Positions 44,701-52,960 of a DNA stretch of 64,000 nt are shown piece after piece (the first letter of the stretch is position 1; each line of letters begins with the position of its first letter). Below the pieces are notes generated by a model. It did no database searches, was not told the DNA's origin, and saw nothing but the letters and a program-made list of their open reading frames with translations. The stretch lies in NCBI GenBank assembly GCA_028583605.1, contig CM053337.1, forward strand, positions 24,662,162 through 24,726,161, read 5' to 3'. Both the position numbers and the translations under genes were made by a program. The stretch comes from Dastarcus helophoroides. Lineage: Eukaryota > Arthropoda > Insecta > Coleoptera > Bothrideridae.

Positions 44701-45752
44701 ATTTTAAAAAGGAATCGACATCCCCTACTATTGATACCCGCCTCATGACGTCAGGATTACTTTAATCGGCATCGTTGTACTCGTCAAATGAGTATCTTGT
44801 ACGTACAATCGGCCGATGCCTACTCACTCGTGAAGGTCTCTAATACATAGTATAAAATAAGCGCCACATTTAAGGTTTCTCTTAAAATAAAAGTAGTCTC
44901 TTCCTTAATGCTCCTGTAAATCTAAAAATTATCACTCGCGCGAGTCGTTGCATGACTATTTACATCATAATGGCGAAACTTAAAGAGTTCCATCACATTT
45001 TCCCATTAAAGTTTAATAACCAGCTCGTTGACCGAAATATGGGCGCGTTAAAAGGGTTTTTCGTGTCTCGTGGCCGTTGATCCTTCTAGTCGATTTGCAT
45101 GTTCGGTGGACAAAGGAAAGCGAAAACCTCATACTATCGAACTGGCACCGGCTTGAGTTCCACGTGCGGACTTTCATTTTCGCGTTCTCCCTAATTTGAC
45201 TTTCTAAACGCTAAATGTAAACAGTTTTCCTAGGACTGTTACGTCATACTTTACATGCTTTGCGTGTAATTGCACGACAACCTCATACTTTTTTTTTGGT
45301 AGAACGGACTGGTCCTTGGTTATCTTCAAAAATTGAAATAAGATTTGTATTTCAACCTCACACTTGTTTGTACTTCTAGTAGTGGTAGATATATCAAGGA
45401 AACAAGGAAACTATAGTTTTCTTGAAATTAAATTGATTGGCCTCTCAGTTGAGTTTATCTTCTTTAGGTGAAAAAACCGCCGGAGCCGCCCAAGAAAGAC
45501 TGGAGGCGCACTCACGAGGAATTCATAGCTACAATAAGGGCCGCTAAGATGGCCCAAGAGCACGTGGCCAAAGGAGGTAAACTGACCGACTTGCCGCCGC
45601 CACCGCCGTCCACGAATCCTGATTACGTCCAATGTCCACATTGCGGAAGAAGGTTTAACGAGGCCGCCGCCGATAGACACATTCCGAAGTGCGCCACCTA
45701 TGAATTTAATAAGCCGAAACCGGGGGCGAAACCAGGAATAAAGAGACGATGA
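23090..45752 (+). CDS. ZC2HC1-type zinc finger protein (5' exons not found)
   Basis: The visible coding exons are 23090-23764, 37882-38004, 38509-38769 and 45468-45752 (stop TGA). All junctions are in phase 0, with consensus GT donors and AG acceptors, giving 447 residues. In order they encode a glutamine/lysine-rich coiled coil (ARFQQKQMQEKEEKLLKLY), a Ser/Gly-rich linker with KVRQMFDERRQKAGIDRSYP, and a low-complexity Ser/Pro segment. Two C-x2-C-x11-H-x3-C fingers follow (CRYCGRRFATDRINVHEDVC and CPHCGRRFNEAAADRHIPKC), joined by the family block WRRTHEEFIATIRAAK and a proline run. This matches the ZC2HC1 (FAM164) family, whose molecular role is poorly known. The first visible exon starts in phase 0 after an acceptor and lacks an obvious start, so one or more upstream exons are missing. 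The introns are 14.1, 0.5 and 6.7 kb and are mostly transposons. Confidence 0.9.
23765..24205. other. Start of the 14.1-kb ZC2HC1 intron, unique sequence
   Basis: Intronic DNA following the GTAAGT donor. It has no array character, and no additional exon is evident. Confidence 0.5.
24206..26470. repeat. Intronic A/T-rich array with GGTTCCG-type words
   Basis: The left part (24240-24380) repeats TTCCGGTTTTCG-type words (TTCGGTTCAGTTCC), as seen near the ends of some hAT-like elements. The remainder is degenerate AAATTTAAATTTGAAAATT. No matching right end was found and no gene is supported. Confidence 0.5.
26477..26605 (+). repeat. Dispersed hairpin cassette, copy 3
   Basis: CTCTCTGAATATGACAGCTT, a complementary GCTGTC, CGAAACGCGTTAGAG, then TTGTGTTTTTTAATC, CTTGGTTTCAGGGGACAAG and GATAACCAAGG. 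The stem bases co-vary with other copies (GACAGC/GCTGTC instead of GATAGC/GCTATC), so the hairpin is preserved. Confidence 0.75.
26606..27680. repeat. Intronic A/T-rich array
   Basis: Degenerate words of the TTGAAATTTTAAAAAAGTCG type between two cassette copies facing each other. No gene is supported. Confidence 0.6.
27681..27863. repeat. Dispersed hairpin cassette, palindromic copy 4
   Basis: The left arm is GGTGGAACGGACTGGTCC ... GTCCCCTGAAATCAAGAAAG. The right arm is CTTTCTTGGTTTCAGGGGAC ... TTTGTATTTCAA. The hammerhead-like hairpin lies between them (27764-27804). This copy shows that the repeat unit is itself an inverted repeat. Confidence 0.8.
27864..30885. repeat. Intronic A/T-rich array with an inserted unique block
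   Basis: Degenerate A/T-rich sequence throughout, except 28558-28925, which is described separately. No gene is supported. Confidence 0.55.
28558..28925. repeat. Unique block between 30-bp direct repeats
   Basis: CTAATGCACAGA-CAATAGG followed by TTTGAAC occurs at about 28558 and again at about 28900, with few differences. The roughly 310 bp between has near-balanced composition and a local GGTCCATATAG-like stem (TGGTCCATATAGAAACTATGGCC). I do not recognise it. It may be a retroposed or transposed fragment with a target duplication, or a tandem duplication remnant. Confidence 0.5.
30886..31235 (+). pseudogene. Jockey/R1-type retrotransposon ORF2 C-terminal remnant
   Basis: Translation gives GHCRLNKHLH, then MGIINDPNCRGCLEEDESVE, then HVMYHCPALA. 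This is the Cys-x2-Cys ... His ... Cys segment near the C-terminal end of many insect non-LTR retrotransposon polyproteins, after the RNase H region. It is followed by RGSTLA, further sequence in other frames and stops. Only this tail is left, as expected for a decayed fragment, although such elements are usually truncated at the 5' end. It is intronic to the ZC2HC1-type gene. Clade assignment (Jockey or R1) is from memory. Confidence 0.7.
31236..31540. other. Intronic, nothing recognised
   Basis: Mixed-composition sequence after the retrotransposon tail. No exon or repeat family is identified. Confidence 0.4.
31541..31630 (+). repeat. Penelope-like 3' fragment
   Basis: AGTTTCTCCTCTGGTATGAC followed by TGACATACTGACTGA parallels AGTTTCGCCTCTGATATGGT and GGACATACTGAGTTACC of the element at 18.8 kb. 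It is therefore a second, small fragment of the same family. Confidence 0.6.
33268..33512. repeat. Tandem duplication, 128-bp unit
   Basis: GTTGAGATGTCCACATTGTT ... AAACTTTGCAAAAAAGTT is repeated from 33396 with a handful of substitutions. This is higher-order structure within the minisatellite of the hAT-like element. Confidence 0.85.
33997..35291. mobile_element. TA-flanked foldback element nested in the hAT-like element
   Basis: Ends are CAGGGTGGACCATAAGTAAT and, inverted, CAGGGTGACCATAAGTAATG, with TA on both sides (33995-33996, 35292-35293). The arms are near-complementary for several hundred bases: TTATTCTAAAGCATCATAAC (from 34192) pairs with GTTATGATGATTTAGAAT (from about 34998), and a GTAAATG...TCA word near the left end has its complement near the right end. 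No coding potential is seen. It belongs to the same structural class as 6935-13829 and 7391-9201. Confidence 0.85.
36281..37037. other. Intronic, mostly right shell of the older element
   Basis: Includes the right GC-rich end of the outer element (about 36640-36710). The minus-strand open frames at 36698-37172 overlap the cassette and show no domain, so they are not annotated. Confidence 0.4.
37038..37173. repeat. Dispersed hairpin cassette, copy 5 (partly deleted)
   Basis: GGTGGAAAGGACTGATCC ... ATCTCTCTGAAGATGATAGC, then a deletion that removes the second stem strand and CGAAACG (TTGGCTGGAGCAACC), then TTCTTGATTTCAGAGGAC. The hairpin is broken in this copy. Confidence 0.75.
37174..37881. 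other. Intron end before ZC2HC1 exon 37882
   Basis: Unique intronic sequence ending in a polypyrimidine tract and acceptor (TGATTTTTTTACAG, AG at 37880-37881). No other gene is supported. Confidence 0.5.
37882..38004 (+). CDS. ZC2HC1-type gene, Ser/Pro-rich exon
   Basis: This exon has 41 codons in phase 0. The acceptor is TTTTTTTACAG and the donor GTAAAT begins at 38005. It reads PAPKKPVTKVVSSSPARTDP, continues with Ser/Pro-rich sequence and ends NTNRSK. The composition suggests a disordered linker with possible proline-directed phosphorylation sites (SP, TD, HSP). Support comes from phase compatibility with both neighbours and intact splice sites rather than from homology, because this region is not conserved in the family. 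Confidence 0.8.
38005..38508. other. 504-bp ZC2HC1 intron with a repeat cassette
   Basis: It is bounded by GTAAAT and TTTATTGCAG. It contains copy 6 of the dispersed cassette (38131-38225). Confidence 0.8.
38131..38225 (+). repeat. Dispersed hairpin cassette, copy 6 (right half only)
   Basis: CTGAAGACGATAGTTTGGCT, ATTGAAACGCGTTAGA, then TTTTTAATCTTTCTTGATTT and CAGAGGACAAGATTTGTAT. The stem is still pairable with G-T changes (GATAGT/GCTATT). Confidence 0.75.
38509..38769 (+). CDS. ZC2HC1-type gene, first zinc-finger exon
   Basis: This exon has 87 codons in phase 0, between acceptor TTATTGCAG (AG at 38507-38508) and donor GTAAGT at 38770. It starts MSKQVKTPSNARPSMKQ and contains the first C2HC finger (CRYCGRRFATDRINVHEDVC), the basic block KTAKKKRKEYDALKHRVQGT found after this finger in the family, and ends at VGKKGTL. 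The start codon-like ATG at its first position is internal to the spliced message. Confidence 0.9.
38770..38973. other. Intronic sequence before the hAT insertion
   Basis: Unique intron sequence ending with the target copy ATACATAG (38966-38973). Confidence 0.6.
39660..43910. repeat. Minisatellite, unit about CTCGAAATTTCGACTTTTTT (20 bp)
   Basis: The cleanest run is at 41171-41235, where CTCGAAATTTCGACTTTTTT repeats without change. The unit contains the palindrome CGAAATTTCG. Orientation changes along the array: T-rich top strand at about 39.66-41.72 kb, A-rich at about 41.9-42.1, T-rich at about 42.5-43.45, and A-rich at about 43.62-43.9. Open frames rich in KVEISRKKSKFEKK or FFSRNFDFF are translations of this repeat on either strand and not proteins. 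Confidence 0.9.
41740..44235. repeat. Two conserved spacers repeated at about 1.74-kb interval
   Basis: Spacer A (CGCACCCTACTACCAACTGT ... GTGGTGGGACGTAACTGTC) lies at about 41740-41875 and again at about 43475-43605. Spacer B (TTAGAATATAGTCTTATATT, then CTAAGGGTTAGTGGGGCT) lies at about 42335-42480 and 44075-44230. Their equal offset (about 1.73-1.74 kb) shows a tandem duplication of an A-B unit inside the element. The word TACGCTTTTGTAAAATGTCG or its complement marks further junctions (about 40340, 40590, 41080, 41595, 42195, 43935). Confidence 0.85.
44851..45467. other. Intron end before the last ZC2HC1 exon
   Basis: Mostly unique intron sequence, including cassette copy 7 (45298-45356), ending in the acceptor TATCTTCTTTAG (AG at 45466-45467). 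Confidence 0.6.
45298..45356 (-). repeat. Dispersed hairpin cassette, copy 7 (one arm)
   Basis: GGTAGAACGGACTGGTCCTT and GGTTATCTTCAAAAATTGAA, then AAGATTTGTATTTCAA. Only the outer arm sequences remain, and the central hairpin is deleted. Confidence 0.7.
45468..45752 (+). CDS. ZC2HC1-type gene, terminal exon with second finger
   Basis: This exon has 94 codons plus TGA, following acceptor CTTCTTTAG in phase 0. It reads VKKPPEPPKKDWRRTHEEFI, then ATIRAAKMAQEHVAKGGKL, a run of prolines, and the second C2HC finger CPHCGRRFNEAAADRHIPKC. It ends in a short basic tail (KPGAKPGIKRR). EFIATIRAAK and RRFNE-AADRHI are the strongest family signatures in the gene. Vertebrate family members continue further after this finger, so the tail here is short. 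The exon is markedly more GC-rich than its surroundings. Confidence 0.95.
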   Translation: MKKPPEPPKKDWRRTHEEFIATIRAAKMAQEHVAKGGKLTDLPPPPPSTNPDYVQCPHCGRRFNEAAADRHIPKCATYEFNKPKPGAKPGIKRR

Positions 45753-45796
45753 ATTTATGACATAAAGATGATTTATTTTTTTATTTTATTATATAC

Positions 45797-45802
45797 AATA
45801 AA
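45797..45802 (+). terminator. Poly(A) signal of ZC2HC1-type gene
   Basis: AATAAA, 45 bases after the stop codon, is the first canonical signal downstream and implies a very short 3' UTR. Confidence 0.65.
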
Positions 45803-46527
45803 TGTACTTAGATTTTGTTAACAAATATTCTTATTATGCACTAGAGGTAATGATTTATTTTTTGAGAATTGCTTATTTATTTGTTCTTTTTTATAGAAAC
45901 CCAACTTACATTATTTTGACAAAATAATACGAATTGTTATTAATAATACAGGCAGAAAATAGTTAAAATTTGTCTTCTTGATTGTAATTTGTTGCAAATC
46001 GATTTGATAAGAATTTTAAAAATTGAAATGAAGCTTATAACAAAACTAATAAGTTTAAACTACTTAATATATACGAGAAAATGGTTAGTTACAAATAATT
46101 TGATTTTGTTTTTCTAGATAAAATTGTAATTTTAGGGTTACAAATTATACTATATTCTTATTGACAAAGGCTGTGCTCTAAACTATATAATTAATCCAAG
46201 ATTGTTTTGAATTTATCTTCTACACTTAACATACTTGTTGATAAAAAATACAAGGTGCTGTTCATATTTATATTTTGTATTACATAAATAAGAATCGTAG
46301 AAAAATTCCTTACAATATCTTGTATTTATATCGAGTAAATAAACTATGTTGCTTCCTTAATTAGTAATTATTTCCCAAACACATACAATCCTTGTTCCTA
46401 GTTTCGAAATTTCAAGTCAGCTAGAATATTTTGAGAAAAAATTTGATATTTCATGAAAAATATCACAATTCTGGAGAAAAACGGCAAATTTTTGAACATT
46501 GCTTTTGGACAGAAATAATTGCATCTA
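45803..46527. other. Intergenic, no gene seen
   Basis: AT-rich single-copy DNA between the ZC2HC1-type gene end and the pogo-like MITE. Confidence 0.45.
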
Positions 46528-46713
46528 CAGTAGAACTTCGTTAATCCGACTATTATGAGAGTGTAGGCCAAAAGCATCTTTTGTTTACAAAGTTTACGTA
46601 TAAAAAAATCCACAAGTTACAAATTAAAACTATTAATTTTATTTGGTGCCAAGATGAAGGCGGATTATCCGGAAATTCGAACTATTCGAGGTCGGAGTAA
46701 CGGAGTTCTACTG
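46528..46713. mobile_element. pogo/Tigger-like MITE
   Basis: Ends are CAGTAGAACTTCGTTAATCC and, inverted, CAGTAGAACTCCGTTACTCC, flanked by TA (46526-46527, 46714-46715). At 186 bp it is non-coding. The CAGTAGAAC-CGTTAATCCG end is characteristic of pogo-type MITEs. Confidence 0.8.
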
Positions 46714-46715
46714 TA

Positions 46716-47706
46716 TTTGACACTTTTGTTTTCTTTGATCAACCTGTCTGATGGAAAATAGAACAAGAATCCTAAAAAATAAATCGTGTACGAAAAGAAT
46801 TAGCAGAGTAGGCTAAAACTGAAACAGCTTCTAAAAAATTAAATAAGGCACATGGACAAAATTACCGTTAAATGCTCAAACAACCAAATTATTTTACTTC
46901 GTAGCATATTATACATTTGTTAGCGATTCGGCTGTTCTTGTTTATTAAAAATGTGCCAACAAGGAAATCCCGTCCAAAGCCCAAACATTTAATTGCCCAG
47001 GGTAAGGACAACGTACTTAAAAGAACAGGCAAGTGCTTATTTTTCCGAAATATTTGAGCGTTGTGTGAACAGACGCGGATACGAAATTTCGCTCAAGTGG
47101 GGGCAATTTTTCTAGGATTTTACCCATCTTACAGATAGTGACGTAGATAATTTTTTCGATGGGGAAGTTCAACTTTTCTCAATAAAAATTATTTCCCAAG
47201 TTTGCAAAAACAAGCTTAAAAATTGTTTATATTTATCCCTTATTAAACAAGATACAAATAACTGGCACTTCATACTAGAACTGAAACAAAACTTAGAAAA
47301 AAAAAGGGTCAAAACGAAAACCGGAGTTGAACGGAAAGAAATATGGATTTATCGAGGTTTAAAACACGTTCAACTACAAATAAAATATCATTATTGCAAT
47401 GATTTAGTTGTCGTTTGCCTCTAACAGCAATAACTACGAATATGTAAAGGGAAAAAATTTCAAATTTTTTATAACTTTTCAGATTTTTTTCACATGATTA
47501 CAAGTTTAAACTTCAAATATTTGCCTTTTTTCTTAAATTCCACGATTCGAAATTTGACTATTCAAAATATTATACTTTTTATTTAATTAATATTATTGTA
47601 CTGTATTTTTTTTTATTTTTTCTACAAAATTTCGAAATTCATGAAGTTGACTTTTGATAGAAATGTCTATTTTTACATTACAGTTTTTTAATTTAATTTT
47701 TTTATA
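46716..47706. other. Intergenic, no gene seen
   Basis: AT-rich DNA with no supported gene, becoming array-like after about 47450. It ends at the target copy TTTAAATC (47707-47714). Confidence 0.45.
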
Positions 47707-47714
47707 TTTAAATC

Positions 47715-50700
47715 CAGTGGCGGCTCGTAGCCAAAAGTAATGGGTGTGCTGCGACAATATTTAGTATTATAAAATTTTTAAGATTTCGACTGAAAATTTC
47801 GACATTTTCAAAACGTTACTTTTCGAAAACTTTAGTTTTTCTGACAACGAAATTTTTGATAATGTCGCGTTTTTTGAAAGGTTGGATTTTTTCCAAATTT
47901 CGACTGTATTGCAAAATTTAATTTTTACCATTTGAAAATCCGTACTTTTTTTGAAAATGTAAATTTTTTCAACTTTTTAAATATTCGACTTTTTTCTCAA
48001 TTTCATCTTTGTTTATAATTTTTTTTGGAAAATTATAATTTTTTTATTGAAAATTTCGATTCTTAATAATTTCGACTGGTTTTTATTAAAATGTCAACTG
48101 TTTTTCAAAATTTCGACTTTTTTTTGCAAAATTCGATTATTTTTTGATTTTTTTGTTGTTGAAAATTTCGCTACTTCTTAATTTTTGAAATTCTTGCAAA
48201 ATTTAGATTTTTCTGAAAATTTTGAAATTTTACGAAATGTGACATTTTTTCAAAATTTTAATTTTTTTGACCTAAAATTTCAACTTTAAAAAAATGTTTT
48301 ACTTTGATTCAAAATTTTAACTACCAAAAATTTCAACTTTTTCCAAAATTTTACTTCTCAATATTTCTTCTTTTGAAAACCTCGATCTATCTGATAATTT
48401 TCACTTGTTTTCAATATTTTGATTTTAATTTTTATTGAAAAGTTGAGTGCAAATTTCCCAACTATTTAAGATTTAAACTTTTTTTAAATTTCGAATTGTT
48501 TCGTAATTCGATAAAAATTCTCAAATCCTTTGCAAATTTTGATATTTTTTTAATTTCGATTATAACTGTCGACCTGATCTTTTTGAAAATTTCTTCTTTT
48601 CCAAAATTTTGACTTCTTTTGGACATTTGAAAGATTTTGAAAATGTTTGCCTTGTCAACAAATTTCGACTTTTTTTATTGATAATTTTAACCTTTTCTTA
48701 AATCTCCACTTCTTTGAAATTTTCGACTCTTATTTTAATTTCCACTTTGTTGAAAATTCCGGCCTTTTTCAAAAGTGTCCCAATTTTTCAAAATTTTAGT
48801 TATATTGCAAAATTAAAAATTTTTAGAAAACTTAAAAATTTTTACTATTTTTTTAATTTCAACTATTTTTAAAATTTTGACATTTTTGCAAACTGTCGAT
48901 CCTTTAGGTCCTTTCAGACATTTCTTAAAACCTTTTATTGAAATTGTGGACTAATATTTCGTAAATTTCGACTCCATTTCAAAACTTCGACTTTTTTTTC
49001 AAAAGTTTCGACTCTTTTTGAAAACTTGACTTTTTTTTAAAAAGTTTAAACTTTTTTAAAAATTGTATTTAGACGTTTTTTAAACATTTCCAATTAAATC
49101 TTCGACTTAAAAGAAAAGATCATTTTTAAACTTGAACTATTGACTTGTTTCAAAATTTTTGATAATTACGAATTATTCGATAATTTTGAGTTTTCTCCAA
49201 TATTCAAAAAATTCAGCTTTTTTTGAAAATTTAATTAAAAACTGCAATTTATTTTGAATGTCGATATTTTTCCAAAAATTCGTCTTGTATTTACATTCCC
49301 AAAATTATTGAAAATGTCGATCAATTTAAAAATTGTTTTTTTTTAATTTCGAGTTTTCTGATCATTTTAGCTTTATTTTTTTAAAGTGGTAATGTTTTTC
49401 TTTTTAAATTTACATTTTTTGAGAAAAATTTCGAAATAACACTCGAATTAAAAAAATTAATAACAAAAATTTCTGTTTTTAAAATTGAGCAAAGCTCTGA
49501 AACAAATTTCCAAAAATAACTTGATCACAAAAAATTGGCCACAAACTGGAATATTTGATTTTTGAAATTTCTCTGTATCTTCAAAATTAGTAGAAAAAAA
49601 AATAAATTAGGACAGTAAATTGTTACTGAATTTTTTTCAACATTTCGATTAATTTTAATTTTGAAATGTTGAGACTCTTCTAGAAATGTTGACTCTTTTT
49701 CTCAAAAATTTCAATGAGTTTCACTTTAGAAGTCGAAATTATGAGCATATTTTTGACAATTAATTTATTTCAAACAAAAAATTTTTTTAAATTCCGAAAA
49801 TGTTATTTTTTTTTGAAAAATGTTTACTAATAAGAAATTTCAACTTTTTCTTGAAATATGATCTGCTTTCGCCTAAAATTTGTAGTTTAATTTTTAAACT
49901 TCGATCTTTTATTTAACGAAATTTGAATTTTAAATTCGAACTTGAGAATTTCAAGGATAAATTTAACTTTTTTAGAAAAATTGGAAATTCCGATTCAGAA
50001 TTTCCTTTGCTTCTACAGTAGTAGTAATTTTTTAGAGAAATACCAAATTTTAAAAAAGGGTTCATTGTTTCTTGAAATTTCAATATTTTTCGCAAAGTTT
50101 TCTGATTTTTATGCAGATTTGAAGTTTATTTTCCCTAAACTTATGCTTAATAATTTTCAGATTCTTATCAAAATTACAAAATAAAATGAACATTAAAATA
50201 TTAAAATTTCGTTAGAAAAGTTTTAAATTTCCAAAACCAATTAGAGAGAAATTAAAATTTCTACAAGAAAAAATATCTTAAAGACAAAATGTCCCGGAAA
50301 AGTCGAAATTTCCAAAAATCATTTGTATAAAATGTTTAGAAAAAAACACAAATTTCATAGGAAAAAAAAGCAAAATTTATTAGAGAAAAAATCGAAATTT
50401 GAAAAAAAATTTGAAATATCTTTACAAAAAAGTCGAAATTTTTTGTTTTTCCCAAAATGTTGAAATTTTTATAAAGCTTTCAGGGTTTTTTTCAAACATT
50501 TTTTGTCAAAACTACAAAATAAAATGAACTTTAAGTTGTCAAAGTGTGAAAAAACTTGACATTTTTAAAGTAAATTAGTGAAACACAAAGAAAAATCTAG
50601 AGAAGTTGGAATTTCTAGAAGAAATTTTAAGTACAACACTTTCAGGAAAAATGGAAATTTTGAGAAAATTTCTTTATATAAAATATTTAGGAAAAATGGA

Positions 50701-51191
50701 AAGTTTGCAGAAAAAATCAAAATTTCCTTAAAAAATCGAAATATTTGAAATAAACTCAAAATTTTGATACAAAATGGGATTTGGGGTAAAAATTCGAAGA
50801 TAAGGTATTAACTTATTTTTTAGAGAAATAGTAAAATGCGAAATGAGTTGGATTAAAATGTTTTCTTGAAATTGTAATTATTTTCTCAAAATGTTGACAT
50901 TTTCAAAGAAATTTGAGTTTTTTTCTTAATATTTTAGTTCCTGCTCGAAATATTGATTTCTTCCTTAAAACTTTTACAAAAATTAGTTTTTGAAAATGTG
51001 ATTTTGATCAAAATTAAAAATAAAATAGGTTTTTAAATGTCGTAACTTCTATAAAAAGAAATCAGAGAAAATTTAAAATTTTTACAAAAAAAATGTGTAA
51101 TGAACAGTGTTCAGAAAATTTTGAGAAAAAAACTCGTAAGCGAACTTGGGAGTGCTGCAGTTCCACAGTGCCTATACGCCAGCCGCCACTG
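47715..51191. mobile_element. hAT-like non-autonomous element, 8-bp TSD TTTAAATC
   Basis: The ends are CAGTGGCGGCTCGTAGCC and, inverted, CAGTGGCGGCTGGCGTAT. Exact TTTAAATC copies flank it (47707-47714 and 51192-51199). A GTGCTGC word lies near both ends (GGGTGTGCTGCGAC, GGGAGTGCTGCAG). The 3.5-kb interior is degenerate minisatellite: T-rich (TTTTCGACTTTTTT) from 47.76 to about 49.4 kb and A-rich (GTCGAAATTTCC) from about 50.2 to 51.1 kb. It has no transposase. It shares CAGTGGCG termini with the 32095-36272 element, so the two are probably one family. Confidence 0.85.
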
Positions 51192-51199
51192 TTTAAATC

Positions 51200-52005
51200 G
51201 GAAATAGTAAAAATATCGAGATACTTAAAATTTTCATATTTTAGAAGTTATGACTTTCTTTCAAATTAAATAAAACACTTGAGGATAATTTCAGCAATAT
51301 TTTTTTATTTTCCACTCTACATTTGAAATATGTATTTTTTCTCAAAATTCACATTTTGATTTTTGCTTTTTTTCTGAAATATTTACTTTAAATTTTACAC
51401 TTTCATTTTTCTAGAAATGTTTAATTTTTTCGACAGGTTTTTTTCTCAAGATTTTGATACTTAGACGCGATAATTCAAGCTTTTTTTTTAAATATCTATT
51501 TTAAAATCAAAATTGGAAGTTTTTTTGATAATGTATCCTTTTTTCCAAATTTTCGTTCTAATCTGGAAATGTCGAATTTTTTCTCGAAATTTTGGGTTTT
51601 TTTTTGACCGAATTTGCAAGGTTTAATTACAATCACTTAAAATATTTTTTTATAATTCACACTTATGATTTATGAATCATTTTTTGATTTTTTTTTCGAA
51701 ATTTCAACATTAATTTCAAAAAATTTGACATTTTTTTAACTTCCAAGTCGTTTTTTCAAAATTTTAACTTTTGGATAATTCTGCCAGTGTTCTCCTTAAC
51801 TTTTTTTTCTGAAAAGTCCTAATTGTCTTTACAGTTTCAAGAAAATTTGTCATTTTCAAAAGAAAATGTTGTCATTCTTCTTGTTTCGATTTTGAGGTTA
51901 GACCTGTAAATTCAGAGTGTTTTCGAAATTATTACTTTTTTATAGTTCTTTTTCTGAATATTTAGTTTATACAAATCTTTTTTTTTATGTTCAACCCACT
52001 CGCAA
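51200..52005. repeat. T-rich degenerate array
   Basis: TTTTTCTCAAAATTTTGAC-type words without clear ends, and no gene. Confidence 0.55.
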
Positions 52006-52960
52006 AGGATAACCCTATTATGCCTTCAAAGTACCGCGAGTAGGATGCCAAACCAAGGATAGATGACGATGAACCGCCTTCTTAAACAAGGATAGGTTGT
52101 AGTTTTTGGGAAAAATTCTGTTCGGTTACGAGTTCCATACCACAGCTTGTAAGTTCTATAGAAAAGAGTCTCCGTAGACGGAAGTCCTCACTGTGTTAAG
52201 CTGGACTTACTGTCTCCTTCTGTCTTGTGTGCCTAAACAATCTTACCCTTGGAGGGATCAATCCTATTACTTCCTGCGAGATCTTCCAAGTACTTATAGA
52301 AAAGAAAGAAGTCACCATCCACCTCTGTTTTAGTGTTTCGAAAGAATCGGTCAAACTCTTGTCATCAGTTAGGCGAATCGCTCTTCTTTTAATTGAATCC
52401 AAAAGACCCAAAGTATGCTTTGGGGCTGAACTCCAAACATCATAATATAATTCTAATTTAGTGAGTTTTGTATAGAGTGAACAGCTGATGAGATTTAAAG
52501 TACGTTTTAGCTCAAAAAAGAAAGTCTAACTTCTGAGAAGCGGACTTGGCAATAGCAAGCACATGAGCGTCCCAAGCACTAACTTCAGTGCTCGCATTTA
52601 CTTCTAGGATAGACAGATTGAATCCCATCGGGAGGATTTTACCGTCCATTAGGATGTTTGTTGCATTATGGCTTGAGGTTTTCTTAAAGAAAACCGCGAC
52701 CTTCGTTTTTGAGGCATTGAAGTCGGCTAGGTTTTTCTTGTCCCATTGCTGAATGATTTCGAAATCCCGATTAACCATCTGTACTGTTTCCTTAATCGAT
52801 CTGAAGCAGCGACGGATAATGGTTTGTCGGAGAAAAAAGATGACACCAGGCTACTATGATCTGCGTAACTGTGAAGTTGAAGCTAAGAGATCGTTTATGT
52901 GTAACAGAAACAGAATAGGAGACAGAACAGAGCCCTGAGACATCCCTTCATTAATAGCAA
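52006..52960 (-). pseudogene. CR1/Jockey-type non-LTR reverse transcriptase remnant
   Basis: Read on the minus strand from about 52950, the translation gives GMSQGSVLSPILFLLHINDL, the RT block before the active site. The next block, one frame over, reads YADHSS where the catalytic YADD box should be. Then come NRDFEIIQQWDKKNLADFNA and SKTKVAVFFKK, then ASQKLDFLF, LELYYDVWSSAPKHTL, LLDSIKRRAIRLT and a C-terminal tail. This order matches the palm, thumb and C-terminal region of CR1/Jockey-like ORF2. Frameshifts and the lost second Asp make it inactive. The endonuclease and the N-terminal RT domain are absent. Confidence 0.8.

Larger units (their letters stand above)
39084..44727. mobile_element. 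Satellite-filled element with TAGGGATGTCGAT ends
   Basis: The left end is TAGGGATGTCGAT and the right end, inverted, TAGGGGATGTCGAT. Both are followed inward by GATCGATT-type words (ATCGATTAATCGAAAAATCG). I could not find a matching 8-bp duplication at its borders (GAATATAC at the left, CTATTGAT at the right), so the hAT assignment rests on end sequence and style. The interior is 20-bp-type minisatellite plus conserved spacers, with no open frame that could be a transposase. A likely relative, sharing ACATCGATG-rich ends and similar spacers, lies at 59.84-60.65 kb. Confidence 0.7.
38974..44842. mobile_element. hAT-like element, 8-bp TSD ATACATAG, containing a second element
   Basis: The ends are TAGAGACCTGCAGG and, inverted, TAGAGACCTTCACGAG. 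Exact ATACATAG copies flank it at 38966-38973 and 44843-44850. Only about 110 bp at the left and 115 bp at the right belong to this outer MITE. The rest is an inserted element (39084-44727). It lies wholly within the 6.7-kb intron of the ZC2HC1-type gene. No transposase is seen. Confidence 0.85.
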
